Source: a virus. From it: a stretch of DNA of 43,046 nucleotides. Under the pieces are notes generated by a model that made no database searches, was not told the DNA's origin, and was given only the letters and a program-made list of their open reading frames with translations. Position numbers and translations under genes: made by a program. The stretch lies in IMG/VR virus record IMGVR_UViG_3300035150_000080, positions 1-43,046 of that record; one strand, written 5' to 3'. Shown here in pieces: positions 23,788 through 33,960 of the stretch (positions are counted from its first letter, which is position 1; each line of letters begins with the position of its first letter).

Positions 23788-26700
23788 ATGGAACAAAGAA
23801 TTGAGATTGTAATAAGTAGTGATTCGAAGGGCGTAGTAACAGGAGTAAAAACTGCAACAGGGGAAATAAAAAAATTAAATACATCGGTAAGTAAATCAGA
23901 GAAGAGTTTCAAGAAATTTGGTGGTAGTGCTACAAAAGGCATTGATGGTATAGCAAAAAGTTTCTTGAGGCTTGCCGGAATAACTTCTGTTGCTCTTGTA
24001 TTTCGAAAAGCCTTCGACGAAGCCGATAAATTCAATCAGAAATTGGCTGAAATAACTGTAATGATGAAGGATACGACTCCTTTGGCTGTAGGCAATCTCG
24101 AAAATTCGATTAATTCCCTTTCGGTGGAAACCGGGCAATTCACAGAAGACACGGCGGCCGGGGCCTGGCAGCTTGTTTCTGCTTTCGGGGAGAGTTCACT
24201 TGCCAGCGAAAAGTTAGAAATCGCAATGAAGGGGGCAACTGCTGGAAGCGCGCAGGTTAACGAAACTGTTTCCCTGTTATCTGCTAATATGAAAGCGTTC
24301 GGAAATACCAGCGACGAAATGGCGCAAAAGGTAATCGATCTCGGAATTAAGACTAACGAATTGGGTGAGACCAGTTTTGCGCAATTAGCGCAAAACATGA
24401 CTCGTACCGTTCCGCTTTTTTCTGCCCTCGGTGGAGAGATAGAAGAGTTGTATGCTATGTATGCAACCCTAACCGGGGTGACTGGAAATACGTCCGAAGT
24501 TACTACACAGTTAGCAAGCGCGATGGGAGCGATCATTAAGCCAACCACAAATCTGAAAAAATTGATGGGGGAATTGGGGTATTCCAGCGGTGAGGCGATG
24601 GTCAAGGAGCTTGGCCTGGTTGGAGCGTTTCGGAAAATTGTCGGATCTACGGACGGAACAAGCACGGCCCTTGGAAGACTTATTGTCAGGAAGGAGGCCC
24701 TTAATGCTATATTAACTCTTACCGGAAAACAGTCCGATGTATTCCGGGAAAAATTGGGGAAAATGTATACGGAAGCCGGTGGAACCGGGGCAAAGGCGTT
24801 TGAAAAAATGACTACCGGCGTTAATAAGGCTGGGTTCGAGTTTAAGCAAGCACGGGTTAAGTTACAGGTGTTTATGCAGGATTTCGGAAAGTTGCTTCAG
24901 CAAGGCGTATCGATATTGATCAAATTTTCCGATGTTCTTATCAGGGTTGGTATTATTCTTGCAAGCGTTTTTCTTGCCAATAAGTTGCAGCCGTTTTTTT
25001 CTGCAATGTCTGCTGGTTTTTCCAGCATGCAAACTTATTACAAGGTTTTGAGACTGGAAGGCGTATCAGCCATGGGTGCGTTTACGGGGAGCATCAAAAC
25101 GGCAACCGGTATGACTGCCGGATTGGCTGCGAAAATTAAAGCGCTTCCGACGATGGTTAAGATTACAATTGTCGCTATAGGTGTAGATTTGTTTATTAGG
25201 TCGCTGAATAAAATTCTTTCTGGAATTAGTAAATTGCACGATAAAGGAATGTCTCTTATAATAAAGGATGCAAAAGAAACTACAGCAAAAGCGCACGATA
25301 TGACGAAGGCGTTCATGAAGTTTGCTGATGCTTCTGACGTTAATAGAGAAGCGCTATCAAGAGCAAAAGAGGAACTAAAAAAATATACAGAAGATACAGA
25401 TTCAGCATTAATCAAAAATACATTGCTGAAGCAATTACTGGAAGCTTTCTACCCTGAATGGTCAAGATACCAGAAAAAATTAAAAGAAATAGGTTCGGAT
25501 AATGAAAATCTTTCCGTAAGCCTGGAAGAAAATAATGAGCAATACGAAAAAATACGAAAAAATATTGAAAGCTATACCGGGAAAGAATTAGAGAAGTATC
25601 TTGATAAGTTAGTAGATCAAGAGAAGCTGACCGATGTACAGAAAGACAAGTTAATAGAATTGCACGAAACATTGAAGAAAACAAGGGAAGAGTACGAAAG
25701 CCTGGCAAAATCCATTGACGTATTGACAAAACAAGGAATGTCTGAACAGACAAAAAAGATTGATTACCTTGTTAAAATGTTCGATGATTACAGGGAGCAG
25801 ATATTAAGTAGCGATGAAATATCTAAGAAGTGGAGGGAAACATTAGAGAAATTATACAAAACTGCTCTGCCTGAAGAGAAAGAACAGCTTGCGGAAGTAC
25901 TTAACCAGATTAAGATTTCTGTTCCTGCTATAGATAATTATGCGGAAGCAATTCGATTGACAACGGAGGCAATGAAGACATTCGATTATGCTACGGGGAA
26001 ATTCAAGTATGAAATGCCCGGCGTTACAAAAATGCTTAGCGATATGACGAAAAAAACTATAAAGATGGCGAAAGAAATTGGAAAAGCTGGTAATGAGGTT
26101 GAAGAAACAGAAAAAAAAGTTGATTCCCTGGGAGAAACATTCAATCAACTTTCCAATCTTATTGGCAATGCAATTGCAGCTATCAAGAATTTCGGCATTA
26201 ATCTCGGTGGTTTTGAGGATATAGTAGGTGGGGTTGCTTCCGGGTTAAGCTCGGTTGGAGGCGGTCTTAATGCAATTAAGGGTGCTGGGGGAGGTTTCAC
26301 CGGCTTCCTGCAGAAGGCAACCGGTTACATCGGTGTTTTTTCAGGCGCCCTGTCGGTTGGAATTAGCCTATTCAAGGGTTTTATTAAGCTTATTTCAGGC
26401 CCTTCAGGGGAACTGGAAGCGGCCAGGCGTCGTCTGGAAGGAATACAAATGAATACGTCCGGCTGGGGGGAAAGGGTTGAAAAATTAGCAAAGCAGCTAA
26501 AGGGGGCCGATACGGCTGGCCGGGCTTTCAATGCGCTTCTTGCGGATATGATCCGGGATAGCGATATTACTATCGATACTTTCGATAATTATATCCGTAA
26601 GGTCCGGGAGATCGTTTCTACTTACGAGCAGGGAAGCGCTACCGCTAAAGAGACGGCGAAAAACTTCGGGACGGCATTCGAGGCGATCGCCGAAACCGCC

Positions 26701-29652
26701 GCCTCCCTGGGGATCGAAGCAAGCGATTATATGATGGGTTTAATTAATCTGGCCGATGAATTTGGTCTTGATGTTCAGGGGATTGCCGATTACGTTGCAG
26801 AAAAAATGAAAGCCGGTCTTGAGTCTTACAAGAAGATTAAGGATATACAGGCTATCGATATTACCGATATACAGGAAAAAATTAACGAGTTAACGGAAAG
26901 CCTGAAAGGTCTTGATATAGGGTCAGATGAGTTTCGGGAAACGGCAAACGAAATAGAAAACCTGAAAAAACAGATTTTTGATGTCCAGGCAGCGCAACGG
27001 GTTTTTGGGGATCTCAGCATTGATGTGTTTGAGGACATGATTGCTTACCAGGAAAAGGTTGCAGATAATTCTAACCTTATTGCTGGAATAGAAGCTGCGA
27101 CTAACTCTATTATTAATCTTTCCGCCGCACAACGGTTAACTCAAGACCAGTTTTCGCAATTCGAGCAAGTCGCAATGAAAGCCTACGCAGAATTGCAGAA
27201 TGCTGGATTTTCTAATGTAGAGATATACGATCAACTGGGTGATATGTTAACGCAACTTGACTACCTTGAACGTGAATACGGATACACGATAGACGAAAAT
27301 CTTAAAACAATAATTCAGTCCGGGAAAGAGCAGGAATTGCTAAAGGAGAAAGGGAAGTCGACAACTGAAATATTAGGGCAGGGGTTTGATCGCGTTGTAG
27401 AGGCATTGCACCTCGTAGCGCGCGGTCTCGGTGTAGATATACCGGACGCAATGGAAAATTTTTCTTACAGGACTACAACCGGGATCGATAACGCACGGAG
27501 TAGCTTCAATTCCCTTAATACAACAATTAATGACAGTATTAATGCCGTGGAGTCTCTTGGAGATGAAGTTGAAAAAACAGACGACAGGGTTCATGACGCA
27601 ATTTCAGGTAACAGCATGTACGATGAATTCGCTTATGTTTTCACTCCGGCTATCAGGGAAGCAATAAGAGAAATAATTAACGTAGGTAAGGAAATAGAAA
27701 ATGTTGATAAAGATATATGGGGAAAGTCTATTACTAACATGAAGGATACGATTGACGATCTTACAGGCCAATCCGAAAAATTAACCGAACAAATAGAAAT
27801 ATTAAGTAAGAAAAAAAGAATAAATGATACTGATAAAGAATTGTTAGACTTATACAAAAAACAATTAGAAGAAATTAATTCGCAGATAGATAAATTAACA
27901 GAATTACAGGCATTAAGAGAAGAGGCTCTCGCTGTACCTGGAAATATCGGCGGACAAAATATTACTGCTAATAATATAGGTATATATACATCACAATTAG
28001 GAGTAATTATTGACGCTTTCGTCAAAGGCGCAATAACAGCAAAAGAGTTCCAGGATACGGTAGGCAGCGCATTCAATAATATTATAAGTGCTGCAAAAGA
28101 ATTAGGAATTGAAGGATCAAAATACATATTAGAATTCATAAAAAAATCGCGCAGCATGGGTGAAGAGATACCTGCTGTAACAAAATATATATCGGAGCAG
28201 CTATCATTTGGAATAAAGGATGGATTAGACAAGTATCTTGAGAGCTTTGCTGATCCGTCTGTTTTCAGGGATGCAATTGCAGAAATAGAGGAAAAATTAA
28301 AAACTGCAAAAGGTAAAGAAAGGGAAGATTTACTCGAATCATTAAAATTCCAAAAAGAAGAATTAAATAAAGCAGTAAAAGACATAAAGCAGAATTACGG
28401 AAGCATAGAAGCATATACGATGTCTTTTTTCAGTTCGCTTATTGCCGAAGGCGCTACATTCAACCAGGCAATAATGCAAATGGGCGACCAGCTTGACATG
28501 ATCGTAAAAATGACGCATCAGACAGGAGCGGAACCCGGAACGGAATTGAAAGAGCTGCTTGACTTCAGGGACTTTCTTTCACAAAACAAAGAGGTTATTA
28601 ATCGACTTGACGGCATGACACAAATGATGAAGTCTCTTGGAAACGTAGGGCATATGACTAATAAGATTTTCAAGCAATTTGAATTTGATACACAAAAAAT
28701 ATTTGATCAGCTTACTAGCGGTGCAATTAATGCGGAAGACAATATACAGGCATTACAGGCAATTGCCCCGCAATTAGGACAATTGCTATGGTATTCACAG
28801 CAATACGGATACGAATTAGACGAAAACACGAAGAAATTAATAGCTCAGGCGCAGGCGCATGGGATCAATATGGAACAAATGATCCCGGCGGAAGACAAAA
28901 TGGTTGCTCTATTAGAAAAAATAGTCGAGCTGTTTGGTGGAGAAATTCCTTATGCAGTAGGAAAAATGGTAGATAGTGTTGTCACTGAGGTTGGAGTCAT
29001 TAATGATGCGTTGTTAGGTATAGCTATTCCAGACATAACAGTTACTCCCAATATAGATATAGAAAAATATAAAAGCGATATAGTGAAATTGGGGACTATT
29101 ACAATAGGTGGTTCAGGCTCATTGGACGCATGGCAGGAAAATTACAATAAGGTAAAAAATCAAATTAACGCAAATAGAGAAAAATTAACAACAACAGGAC
29201 TCGGAGGATACAAGGGTACAGGACTTACATATGTAGAAGTTAAGACATTGCAGGCAGAAAACACAGAATTATGGAAAATATTGACAAAAATGAATGAAAA
29301 CAAGCCGAAATATGCGACTGGTGGATTTTTCGAGGTTGGGGGGATGTCAGGCGGTATCGATAGGACACCAGTAAACTTTCTTGCAACCAGGGGGGAAGCG
29401 GTAAGAGTGTATTCCAGGGAAGAGTATGCAGACATGAGGAGAAACAGAAATAATACTGGTACTGGTACTGAAAGTTATGGTTTTGATAGGCAGAATTACA
29501 ACGAAACTAATTACAATGATATTAGTATAAGCGTTAATAGTGCAACCGGCGATAGCGATTATGACTTAGCAATGCGTGTTAAGAGAATAGCAAGAAACAA
29601 TACAGCCGGGGCAATGACAGAAGTAAGGAAACAAGCTCAAAAAAGAGCTTAG
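23788..29652 (+). CDS. Tape measure protein
   Basis: The 1954-residue protein is the longest in the genome. Residues about 75-340 match the TP901-type tape measure core (FNQKLAEITVMMKDT, then ETGQFTEDTAAGAWQLVSAFG, then TTQLASAMGAIIKPTTNLKK). Hydrophobic segments lie near 370-397, 450-470 and 840-875, followed by long helical and coiled-coil regions, and a C-terminal ATGGFFEVGGMSGG segment typical of tape measures. At roughly 0.15 nm per residue it predicts a tail near 290 nm. Residues about 924-1225 and 1394-1725 look like two diverged copies of one domain. GC content varies along the gene. No strong binding site precedes the ATG. Confidence 0.95.
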   Translation: MEQRIEIVISSDSKGVVTGVKTATGEIKKLNTSVSKSEKSFKKFGGSATKGIDGIAKSFLRLAGITSVALVFRKAFDEADKFNQKLAEITVMMKDTTPLAVGNLENSINSLSVETGQFTEDTAAGAWQLVSAFGESSLASEKLEIAMKGATAGSAQVNETVSLLSANMKAFGNTSDEMAQKVIDLGIKTNELGETSFAQLAQNMTRTVPLFSALGGEIEELYAMYATLTGVTGNTSEVTTQLASAMGAIIKPTTNLKKLMGELGYSSGEAMVKELGLVGAFRKIVGSTDGTSTALGRLIVRKEALNAILTLTGKQSDVFREKLGKMYTEAGGTGAKAFEKMTTGVNKAGFEFKQARVKLQVFMQDFGKLLQQGVSILIKFSDVLIRVGIILASVFLANKLQPFFSAMSAGFSSMQTYYKVLRLEGVSAMGAFTGSIKTATGMTAGLAAKIKALPTMVKITIVAIGVDLFIRSLNKILSGISKLHDKGMSLIIKDAKETTAKAHDMTKAFMKFADASDVNREALSRAKEELKKYTEDTDSALIKNTLLKQLLEAFYPEWSRYQKKLKEIGSDNENLSVSLEENNEQYEKIRKNIESYTGKELEKYLDKLVDQEKLTDVQKDKLIELHETLKKTREEYESLAKSIDVLTKQGMSEQTKKIDYLVKMFDDYREQILSSDEISKKWRETLEKLYKTALPEEKEQLAEVLNQIKISVPAIDNYAEAIRLTTEAMKTFDYATGKFKYEMPGVTKMLSDMTKKTIKMAKEIGKAGNEVEETEKKVDSLGETFNQLSNLIGNAIAAIKNFGINLGGFEDIVGGVASGLSSVGGGLNAIKGAGGGFTGFLQKATGYIGVFSGALSVGISLFKGFIKLISGPSGELEAARRRLEGIQMNTSGWGERVEKLAKQLKGADTAGRAFNALLADMIRDSDITIDTFDNYIRKVREIVSTYEQGSATAKETAKNFGTAFEAIAETAASLGIEASDYMMGLINLADEFGLDVQGIADYVAEKMKAGLESYKKIKDIQAIDITDIQEKINELTESLKGLDIGSDEFRETANEIENLKKQIFDVQAAQRVFGDLSIDVFEDMIAYQEKVADNSNLIAGIEAATNSIINLSAAQRLTQDQFSQFEQVAMKAYAELQNAGFSNVEIYDQLGDMLTQLDYLEREYGYTIDENLKTIIQSGKEQELLKEKGKSTTEILGQGFDRVVEALHLVARGLGVDIPDAMENFSYRTTTGIDNARSSFNSLNTTINDSINAVESLGDEVEKTDDRVHDAISGNSMYDEFAYVFTPAIREAIREIINVGKEIENVDKDIWGKSITNMKDTIDDLTGQSEKLTEQIEILSKKKRINDTDKELLDLYKKQLEEINSQIDKLTELQALREEALAVPGNIGGQNITANNIGIYTSQLGVIIDAFVKGAITAKEFQDTVGSAFNNIISAAKELGIEGSKYILEFIKKSRSMGEEIPAVTKYISEQLSFGIKDGLDKYLESFADPSVFRDAIAEIEEKLKTAKGKEREDLLESLKFQKEELNKAVKDIKQNYGSIEAYTMSFFSSLIAEGATFNQAIMQMGDQLDMIVKMTHQTGAEPGTELKELLDFRDFLSQNKEVINRLDGMTQMMKSLGNVGHMTNKIFKQFEFDTQKIFDQLTSGAINAEDNIQALQAIAPQLGQLLWYSQQYGYELDENTKKLIAQAQAHGINMEQMIPAEDKMVALLEKIVELFGGEIPYAVGKMVDSVVTEVGVINDALLGIAIPDITVTPNIDIEKYKSDIVKLGTITIGGSGSLDAWQENYNKVKNQINANREKLTTTGLGGYKGTGLTYVEVKTLQAENTELWKILTKMNENKPKYATGGFFEVGGMSGGIDRTPVNFLATRGEAVRVYSREEYADMRRNRNNTGTGTESYGFDRQNYNETNYNDISISVNSATGDSDYDLAMRVKRIARNNTAGAMTEVRKQAQKRA

Positions 29653-29697
29653 AAAAAAATGAATAATGAATAATGAATAGTTAATAAGGAATAAAAA

Positions 29698-30471
29698 ATG
29701 GCTAACGGTAGAATATGGTACAATAGTATTAATTTCAAATTCACTCCGACCGCTACTACGGAGGAAACGGGAGCGGAAGTTGAAAACGTTCTGCAACCAT
29801 TCCCGTTTAATGTTTGGAGATCAACAACTAACGGTACTCAATATGTCACCTTAATTGCAAGTACATCAAGAAATATAGAAGTAATATACATAGGAAATCA
29901 TAACCTTTCTACTTACACTACTTTCGAGATACAATGTAGCAATAATAACTTTTCAACACATGACGATTTTCCAGTTACATCTATATATGAAGCTCGATCC
30001 AGGTTAGATTCAGACCTTTCTGTAGAAGATTACTTCTATAGATCCGCCTATGCTGTTATAGACGGAAGTTATAGATACGTAAGAATAAAAATGGACAGCA
30101 CCGAAAGCTATTATGAAATTGGATTCATTGGTATATACCGTTATGATTACACGTTCCCGGCGAATTGGATCAAAAATTTTAGGTGGGGTTGGAAAACGCA
30201 GAACAGTATAATTAGTGGTGATTATGGCAGTACTTCTATTAAGAATTATTATTCAAGAAGGGAGGGAAGCTTTGAATTTAAGTATATAACTTCTGCACAA
30301 GCATTAATATTAACAAGGCATGTTGCACTTAACGACCATGTTATTTTTGCCCCTGACGGATTAGGCGAATTGTATTTAGTGCAAATGCAGCCATCGGATG
30401 TGCAGCGAAATTTGAATACAATAAGTGATGATTTTAAGGCGTTAGACATAGATGTTATCGAAAAAATTTAA
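29698..30471 (+). CDS. Distal tail protein-like
   Basis: The 257-residue, beta-rich protein follows the tape measure gene behind AAGGA. The N-terminal half (MANGRIWYNSINFKFTP, then ASTSRNIEVIYIGNHNLS) has the look of a galactose-binding (F5/8-type) jelly roll, and the C-terminal half (SFEFKYITSAQALILTRHV) of the DUF2460-like baseplate proteins. It would form the ring joining tail tube and hub. Confidence 0.6.
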   Translation: MANGRIWYNSINFKFTPTATTEETGAEVENVLQPFPFNVWRSTTNGTQYVTLIASTSRNIEVIYIGNHNLSTYTTFEIQCSNNNFSTHDDFPVTSIYEARSRLDSDLSVEDYFYRSAYAVIDGSYRYVRIKMDSTESYYEIGFIGIYRYDYTFPANWIKNFRWGWKTQNSIISGDYGSTSIKNYYSRREGSFEFKYITSAQALILTRHVALNDHVIFAPDGLGELYLVQMQPSDVQRNLNTISDDFKALDIDVIEKI

Positions 30472-30510
30472 TATTTAAATTTAAAATTAAAAAATAAAAG
30501 GAGATATATT

Positions 30511-32742
30511 ATGACAATTACAGTATTACAATTATTAATTGTTTGCAATTTCGCTTCTGGCATAGAATACTATACGTTAGGTAATACGCTACGGTATGGA
30601 GGCGCGCAGTATGTTGGTTCAGTTGTTACCGGTATAGATGGAATTAATATGTCTTATTCAATTTTTGGAGACTTCAACCCAAATGATTTCAGTGTTAATT
30701 TTCTTGATAGCGTATTTGACTTGCGATCAAGAAATGATGATGATATTATTGATTCTAATATAGAAATATTAAATTATGACGGATCTACTGCAACCACTAT
30801 AACTGACGCCAATGTTTCCAGTTTTGGACTTAAGGACGGTATTAGTTATATTAAGTGTAATACATTGCAATCAACTATATATGGAAATTTCTTATACACG
30901 ATCAACAAAGATGAATTTCCTAATGCACAAGACGAATCTGACGGAAAAGTGATAAATTCTTATGGAGGTAAAGGTAATAGCAACGGTGATTACGGAGTAG
31001 GCACAGCCTGGGAGATTGACAGCACAACAAAAAAATTCATATATGGAAAGCTTCCTACAATTGGATCGGCAGCAGACACATACATTGGATTACCTTACCA
31101 GGTTTACGATGATACGACTGATGTTACTGCTTCATGCTCATTTACGAACGATACAGTAACTATCGAAGGAGTCGAATACAAAAGAGGATACATAACCTAT
31201 GCTTCAGCAACTAATAATCCGTTAACATTTCGATATAATGTAACGGATAACAATATGGCCGAGATGATCAAAAGACTAATTCAGTCTTTCCCAGGATTAA
31301 CTTATGATACAACAAATTTGAATAATTTGAAGACTTTTTTTCAAAAAAGATTATATTGGGTAGACAAACAAACTGATCCACCAGCAAGCCCTCCACCGCA
31401 AGATACTTACCTGTCATGGATATACAACTACCAATTAACAGGAATAAAGATTTTCGAGGATTTCTATAAAACAACAGGAACTTCTTATTACATAAACGAA
31501 AATATATTAAGATTTGTATGGATTGACTACAGTGCAATAGAAGGATCAGGAATAGTTTCTCTTAACGAATCTACTGTAATTAATGCTAATTACGAAACGG
31601 ACACCAATTATGTAGAAAATGACGTTACAACATTATATGCGCCTGACGGAAATGGAGACTTTTTCGAAACGAGGAATTTCAAGTTCTATGAAAATGTTGC
31701 ATCTCGCGAAGTGTATGGATATAAAAATAACACTATAGAAATGCCCTTTCTTAATGATACCGTTCAGGCAAGAGTTGCAACAAAACACTACCTAATAAAC
31801 CATTCGAAACCGCAAACTAAAGTATACATTAACACGACAGTCATGAATGCTGGAATACTGAATCCAGGTAACTATATAACGTTAAAGCATCCAGATTTGA
31901 AAACTCCTGATAGTTACAGATATTACATAGTAGAAAATGTTAATTACTCAAATGGAAATGATATATCTGTTGATCTAATTGATGTTGAAAATTACAAAAA
32001 TCTCGATAATGACTGCAAACTATTAATTCATTCCTGGATTAACGGAAGTAATGAATTCTATAATGACGCAGCAAATAGCGATAGCGTAATTACGAAAGTG
32101 ATTAATGCTACTTATAGCGTAACTGTAGCAGGGTCTCTTGCTGGATGCATGATCCAGGGAAACGGGACATCAAAAATGATATATATTACGGAGTTGGCTT
32201 CACCTCCAATTGCGGATAGCGCTAAGATACAGTCAGCAAAGTGGGATATATTGCAATATACAGATTACACAATTTTCATGGAGGTTAAATTTTCTACAGT
32301 TCCCACTTCAGGGATTAATGTATTCTGCGATATACTTCAGGTTTTAGCTGCTGATGAATTTCTAATTTATTTTAGAGCGTCAGATAAGGCGATAATTTCT
32401 CAATTCTACATGAGTGGTGGTACAAATTTTGCTTGCGTTACTAATGCGAATGCAATAATAAATACTGATATACATCAAGTCGTTTTTGTCAAGGTTGGTA
32501 GCACGCTTGGAACGTATGTTGATGGAGTGCAGATTGGTTATTGTTTTAACGCGCAGACAGAGAGCATATTGGGAAATATATATTTTATGGGGCGCGGAAA
32601 TTCAACCTATTATCTTGATGGTTACCTTGGAGAGACTTATGTTAGTGCAAGTAATATTTTTGGTGCAGCTCCAAACGTCGGAAAAACTGACACAATTACA
32701 GTTAAGACAAAACCATTCGACTGGTACGGTTTGAATGAGTAA
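30511..32742 (+). CDS. Baseplate hub/tail fibre protein with C-terminal lectin-like domain
   Basis: The 743-residue product starts behind AAAGGAGA. The N-terminal two thirds are beta-rich with stretches such as NNMAEMIKRLIQSFPGL (about 248-264) and FLNDTVQARVATKHYLINHSKP in the manner of tail hub proteins. Residues about 585-730 (YTIFMEVKFS, then DIHQVVFVKVGSTLGTYVDG, then GNIYFMGRGN, then DGYLGETYV) have the strand pattern of a concanavalin A/LamG-type lectin, which often binds sugars. This is therefore the best candidate for receptor binding. No separate tail fibre gene is seen. Confidence 0.65.
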   Translation: MTITVLQLLIVCNFASGIEYYTLGNTLRYGGAQYVGSVVTGIDGINMSYSIFGDFNPNDFSVNFLDSVFDLRSRNDDDIIDSNIEILNYDGSTATTITDANVSSFGLKDGISYIKCNTLQSTIYGNFLYTINKDEFPNAQDESDGKVINSYGGKGNSNGDYGVGTAWEIDSTTKKFIYGKLPTIGSAADTYIGLPYQVYDDTTDVTASCSFTNDTVTIEGVEYKRGYITYASATNNPLTFRYNVTDNNMAEMIKRLIQSFPGLTYDTTNLNNLKTFFQKRLYWVDKQTDPPASPPPQDTYLSWIYNYQLTGIKIFEDFYKTTGTSYYINENILRFVWIDYSAIEGSGIVSLNESTVINANYETDTNYVENDVTTLYAPDGNGDFFETRNFKFYENVASREVYGYKNNTIEMPFLNDTVQARVATKHYLINHSKPQTKVYINTTVMNAGILNPGNYITLKHPDLKTPDSYRYYIVENVNYSNGNDISVDLIDVENYKNLDNDCKLLIHSWINGSNEFYNDAANSDSVITKVINATYSVTVAGSLAGCMIQGNGTSKMIYITELASPPIADSAKIQSAKWDILQYTDYTIFMEVKFSTVPTSGINVFCDILQVLAADEFLIYFRASDKAIISQFYMSGGTNFACVTNANAIINTDIHQVVFVKVGSTLGTYVDGVQIGYCFNAQTESILGNIYFMGRGNSTYYLDGYLGETYVSASNIFGAAPNVGKTDTITVKTKPFDWYGLNE

Positions 32743-32760
32743 TTAATTTAGGTTGCTACC

Positions 32761-33087
32761 ATGAATATTAATGTAAGTGAGATAATAGTTGCTATCTCTG
32801 GAATAATCATTACAGCAGGTACTATATTTTTTACGATAAGCAAAATAACTGATTCTATAATAACAGTAAGGGTAAATAAAAAAGACTTAGAAAAAATAAA
32901 ACTTGATATAGAAACATTGAAAAATGATACCGGCGGACATAGAATAATGATAGAAAATATGTCTAAGGAAATAAGTAATATAGAATGTAATTTTGAAAAA
33001 ATTTCTGAAGACTTGCAGTGTATCAGAAAAAATATTTCTGATGGCAATAAAGAAATTATGGAAAAAATTATTGAATTAATTAAATAA
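32761..33087 (+). CDS. Membrane-anchored coiled-coil protein, holin-like candidate
   Basis: The 108-residue product has one hydrophobic helix (about residues 7-27, IIVAISGIIITAGTIFF) and then an almost continuous charged helix to the end. It is the last gene of the tail operon, where many phages carry holins or hemolysin XhlA-like proteins, but XhlA has its membrane segment at the C-terminus. No lysin gene follows. It could also be a tail-tip or spanin-like protein. Ribosome binding site weak. Confidence 0.5.
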   Translation: MNINVSEIIVAISGIIITAGTIFFTISKITDSIITVRVNKKDLEKIKLDIETLKNDTGGHRIMIENMSKEISNIECNFEKISEDLQCIRKNISDGNKEIMEKIIELIK

Positions 33088-33091
33088 AAAA

Positions 33092-33136
33092 AAGCCGCCG
33101 GTTAATTGATTTAATTTAACAATTAACCGGCGGCTT
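33092..33136. terminator. Strong hairpin terminator between convergent operons
   Basis: Two 17-base arms (33092-33108 and 33120-33136, core GCCGCCGGTTAATTG) are exact reverse complements around an 11-base loop. On the minus strand the stem is followed by a T-run of nine, a strong intrinsic terminator for the accessory island. On the plus strand only a weak T-tract follows, but the stem would still halt or protect the tail mRNA. Confidence 0.9.
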
Positions 33137-33172
33137 AAAATCTACCTGGTACATTCGTAATTACGGAATAAA

Positions 33173-33673
33173 TTATAGATCGAAATTATTTCCCATAGCT
33201 GGTTTCGGCTTTTCTAACAACATTCTCTTCTTTTCTTCCAGGATGGATGCGATCGAATTAATCGCAGCCTGCATTTTTTCCGGGTTCCAGGAGTATGTTA
33301 GTGTGTTCGCCATATTTTCAATCTGTTCAAGCTTTTTGATAAGCTTGAATTTTCTATCCGACTGTACGGGTGGATTATTAAAGACTTCCTTGATATCATC
33401 AAATTTTTCTTTGATGGCTTCAAAGAAATCCTCATCGTAGTCGGTAATTTTTCCGATCATAGCTGATACATCCTGTAGATTGCGGTTCATAATTCGTTTG
33501 AAATTTTCTTCTTTTCTTACTTTATTTTCGGATTTTCCTTCCTGGTCTTTTGGTTCAGGTGGAATCGACCTACCACCTCCATTTTCTGCTGGTCTTACCG
33601 TTACCGGCTCATCTTTTCCGGTAACGGTAACAGGTTTTTTTTTGTTTACGTTTACGTTTTTGTTCATATTCAT
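33173..33673 (-). CDS. Charged protein of unknown function with its own strong promoter
   Basis: The 166-residue product has a Lys/Val/Thr/Pro-rich disordered N-terminus (about 1-55), then a helical domain (60-150) with many Lys and Glu. I do not recognise a family. AAAGGAGA precedes the ATG, and a perfect TTGACA-17-TATAAT promoter lies 36-64 bases upstream, so it is probably made in quantity. It ends 36 bases before the strong terminator, making a short, heavily expressed unit at the end of the island. Confidence 0.7.
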   Translation of the reverse strand: MNMNKNVNVNKKKPVTVTGKDEPVTVRPAENGGGRSIPPEPKDQEGKSENKVRKEENFKRIMNRNLQDVSAMIGKITDYDEDFFEAIKEKFDDIKEVFNNPPVQSDRKFKLIKKLEQIENMANTLTYSWNPEKMQAAINSIASILEEKKRMLLEKPKPAMGNNFDL

Positions 33674-33708
33674 AATTTTCTCCTTTTATTTTAATTTTTT
33701 ATATTATT

Positions 33709-33737
33709 ATTATATCACATCAATATCAATATGTCAA
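33709..33737 (-). promoter_or_regulatory. Perfect consensus sigma-70 promoter
   Basis: On the minus strand TTGACA (33732-33737), a 17-base spacer and TATAAT (33709-33714) match the consensus at every position. A second TTGACA lies ten bases upstream. Transcription would start near 33702, before the gene ending at 33173. Confidence 0.85.
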
Positions 33738-33741
33738 GGTG

Positions 33742-33960
33742 TCAAGGATTAATTACAGTTTTTCCTTCCACGATATTAATTTTCCCATCTATAATATCCC
33801 TCAATCGATTCAGGCAAAACAATATTTTCTTACTCCTAGCATTGTGGAAAGGATAAGAATCACCTTTCCCGTATTCAAGAACCCAATCAAGTAGTTCAAT
33901 GTCTTCTTTATTTTGGAACTTCACTTGGACTATTATTAGTTCACTGTCTTCGTCGTACAT
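33742..33960 (-). CDS. Small acidic protein of unknown function
   Basis: The 72-residue product starts inside the end of the upstream Ala-rich gene (20-base overlap), using the GGAGAAGGAGG made by that gene's Glu/Gly codons. It has an N-terminal strand (SELIIVQVKF), a helical centre and NARSKKILFCLNRLRDII near 41-58. No family recognised. Confidence 0.6.
   Translation of the reverse strand: MYDEDSELIIVQVKFQNKEDIELLDWVLEYGKGDSYPFHNARSKKILFCLNRLRDIIDGKINIVEGKTVINP

Noticed and set aside
26255-26452. 65-residue plus-strand frame in the tape measure gene
   Set aside because: Frame shadow in a GC-richer patch; no binding site.
27633-28385. 250-residue minus-strand frame inside the tape measure gene
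   Set aside because: It is an opposite-strand shadow of a real, well-supported gene, without a start signal.
29653-29697. ATGAATA tandem units before the distal tail gene as a peptide gene
   Set aside because: Each start runs into a stop within a few codons; only the AAGGA before ATG 29698 is functional.
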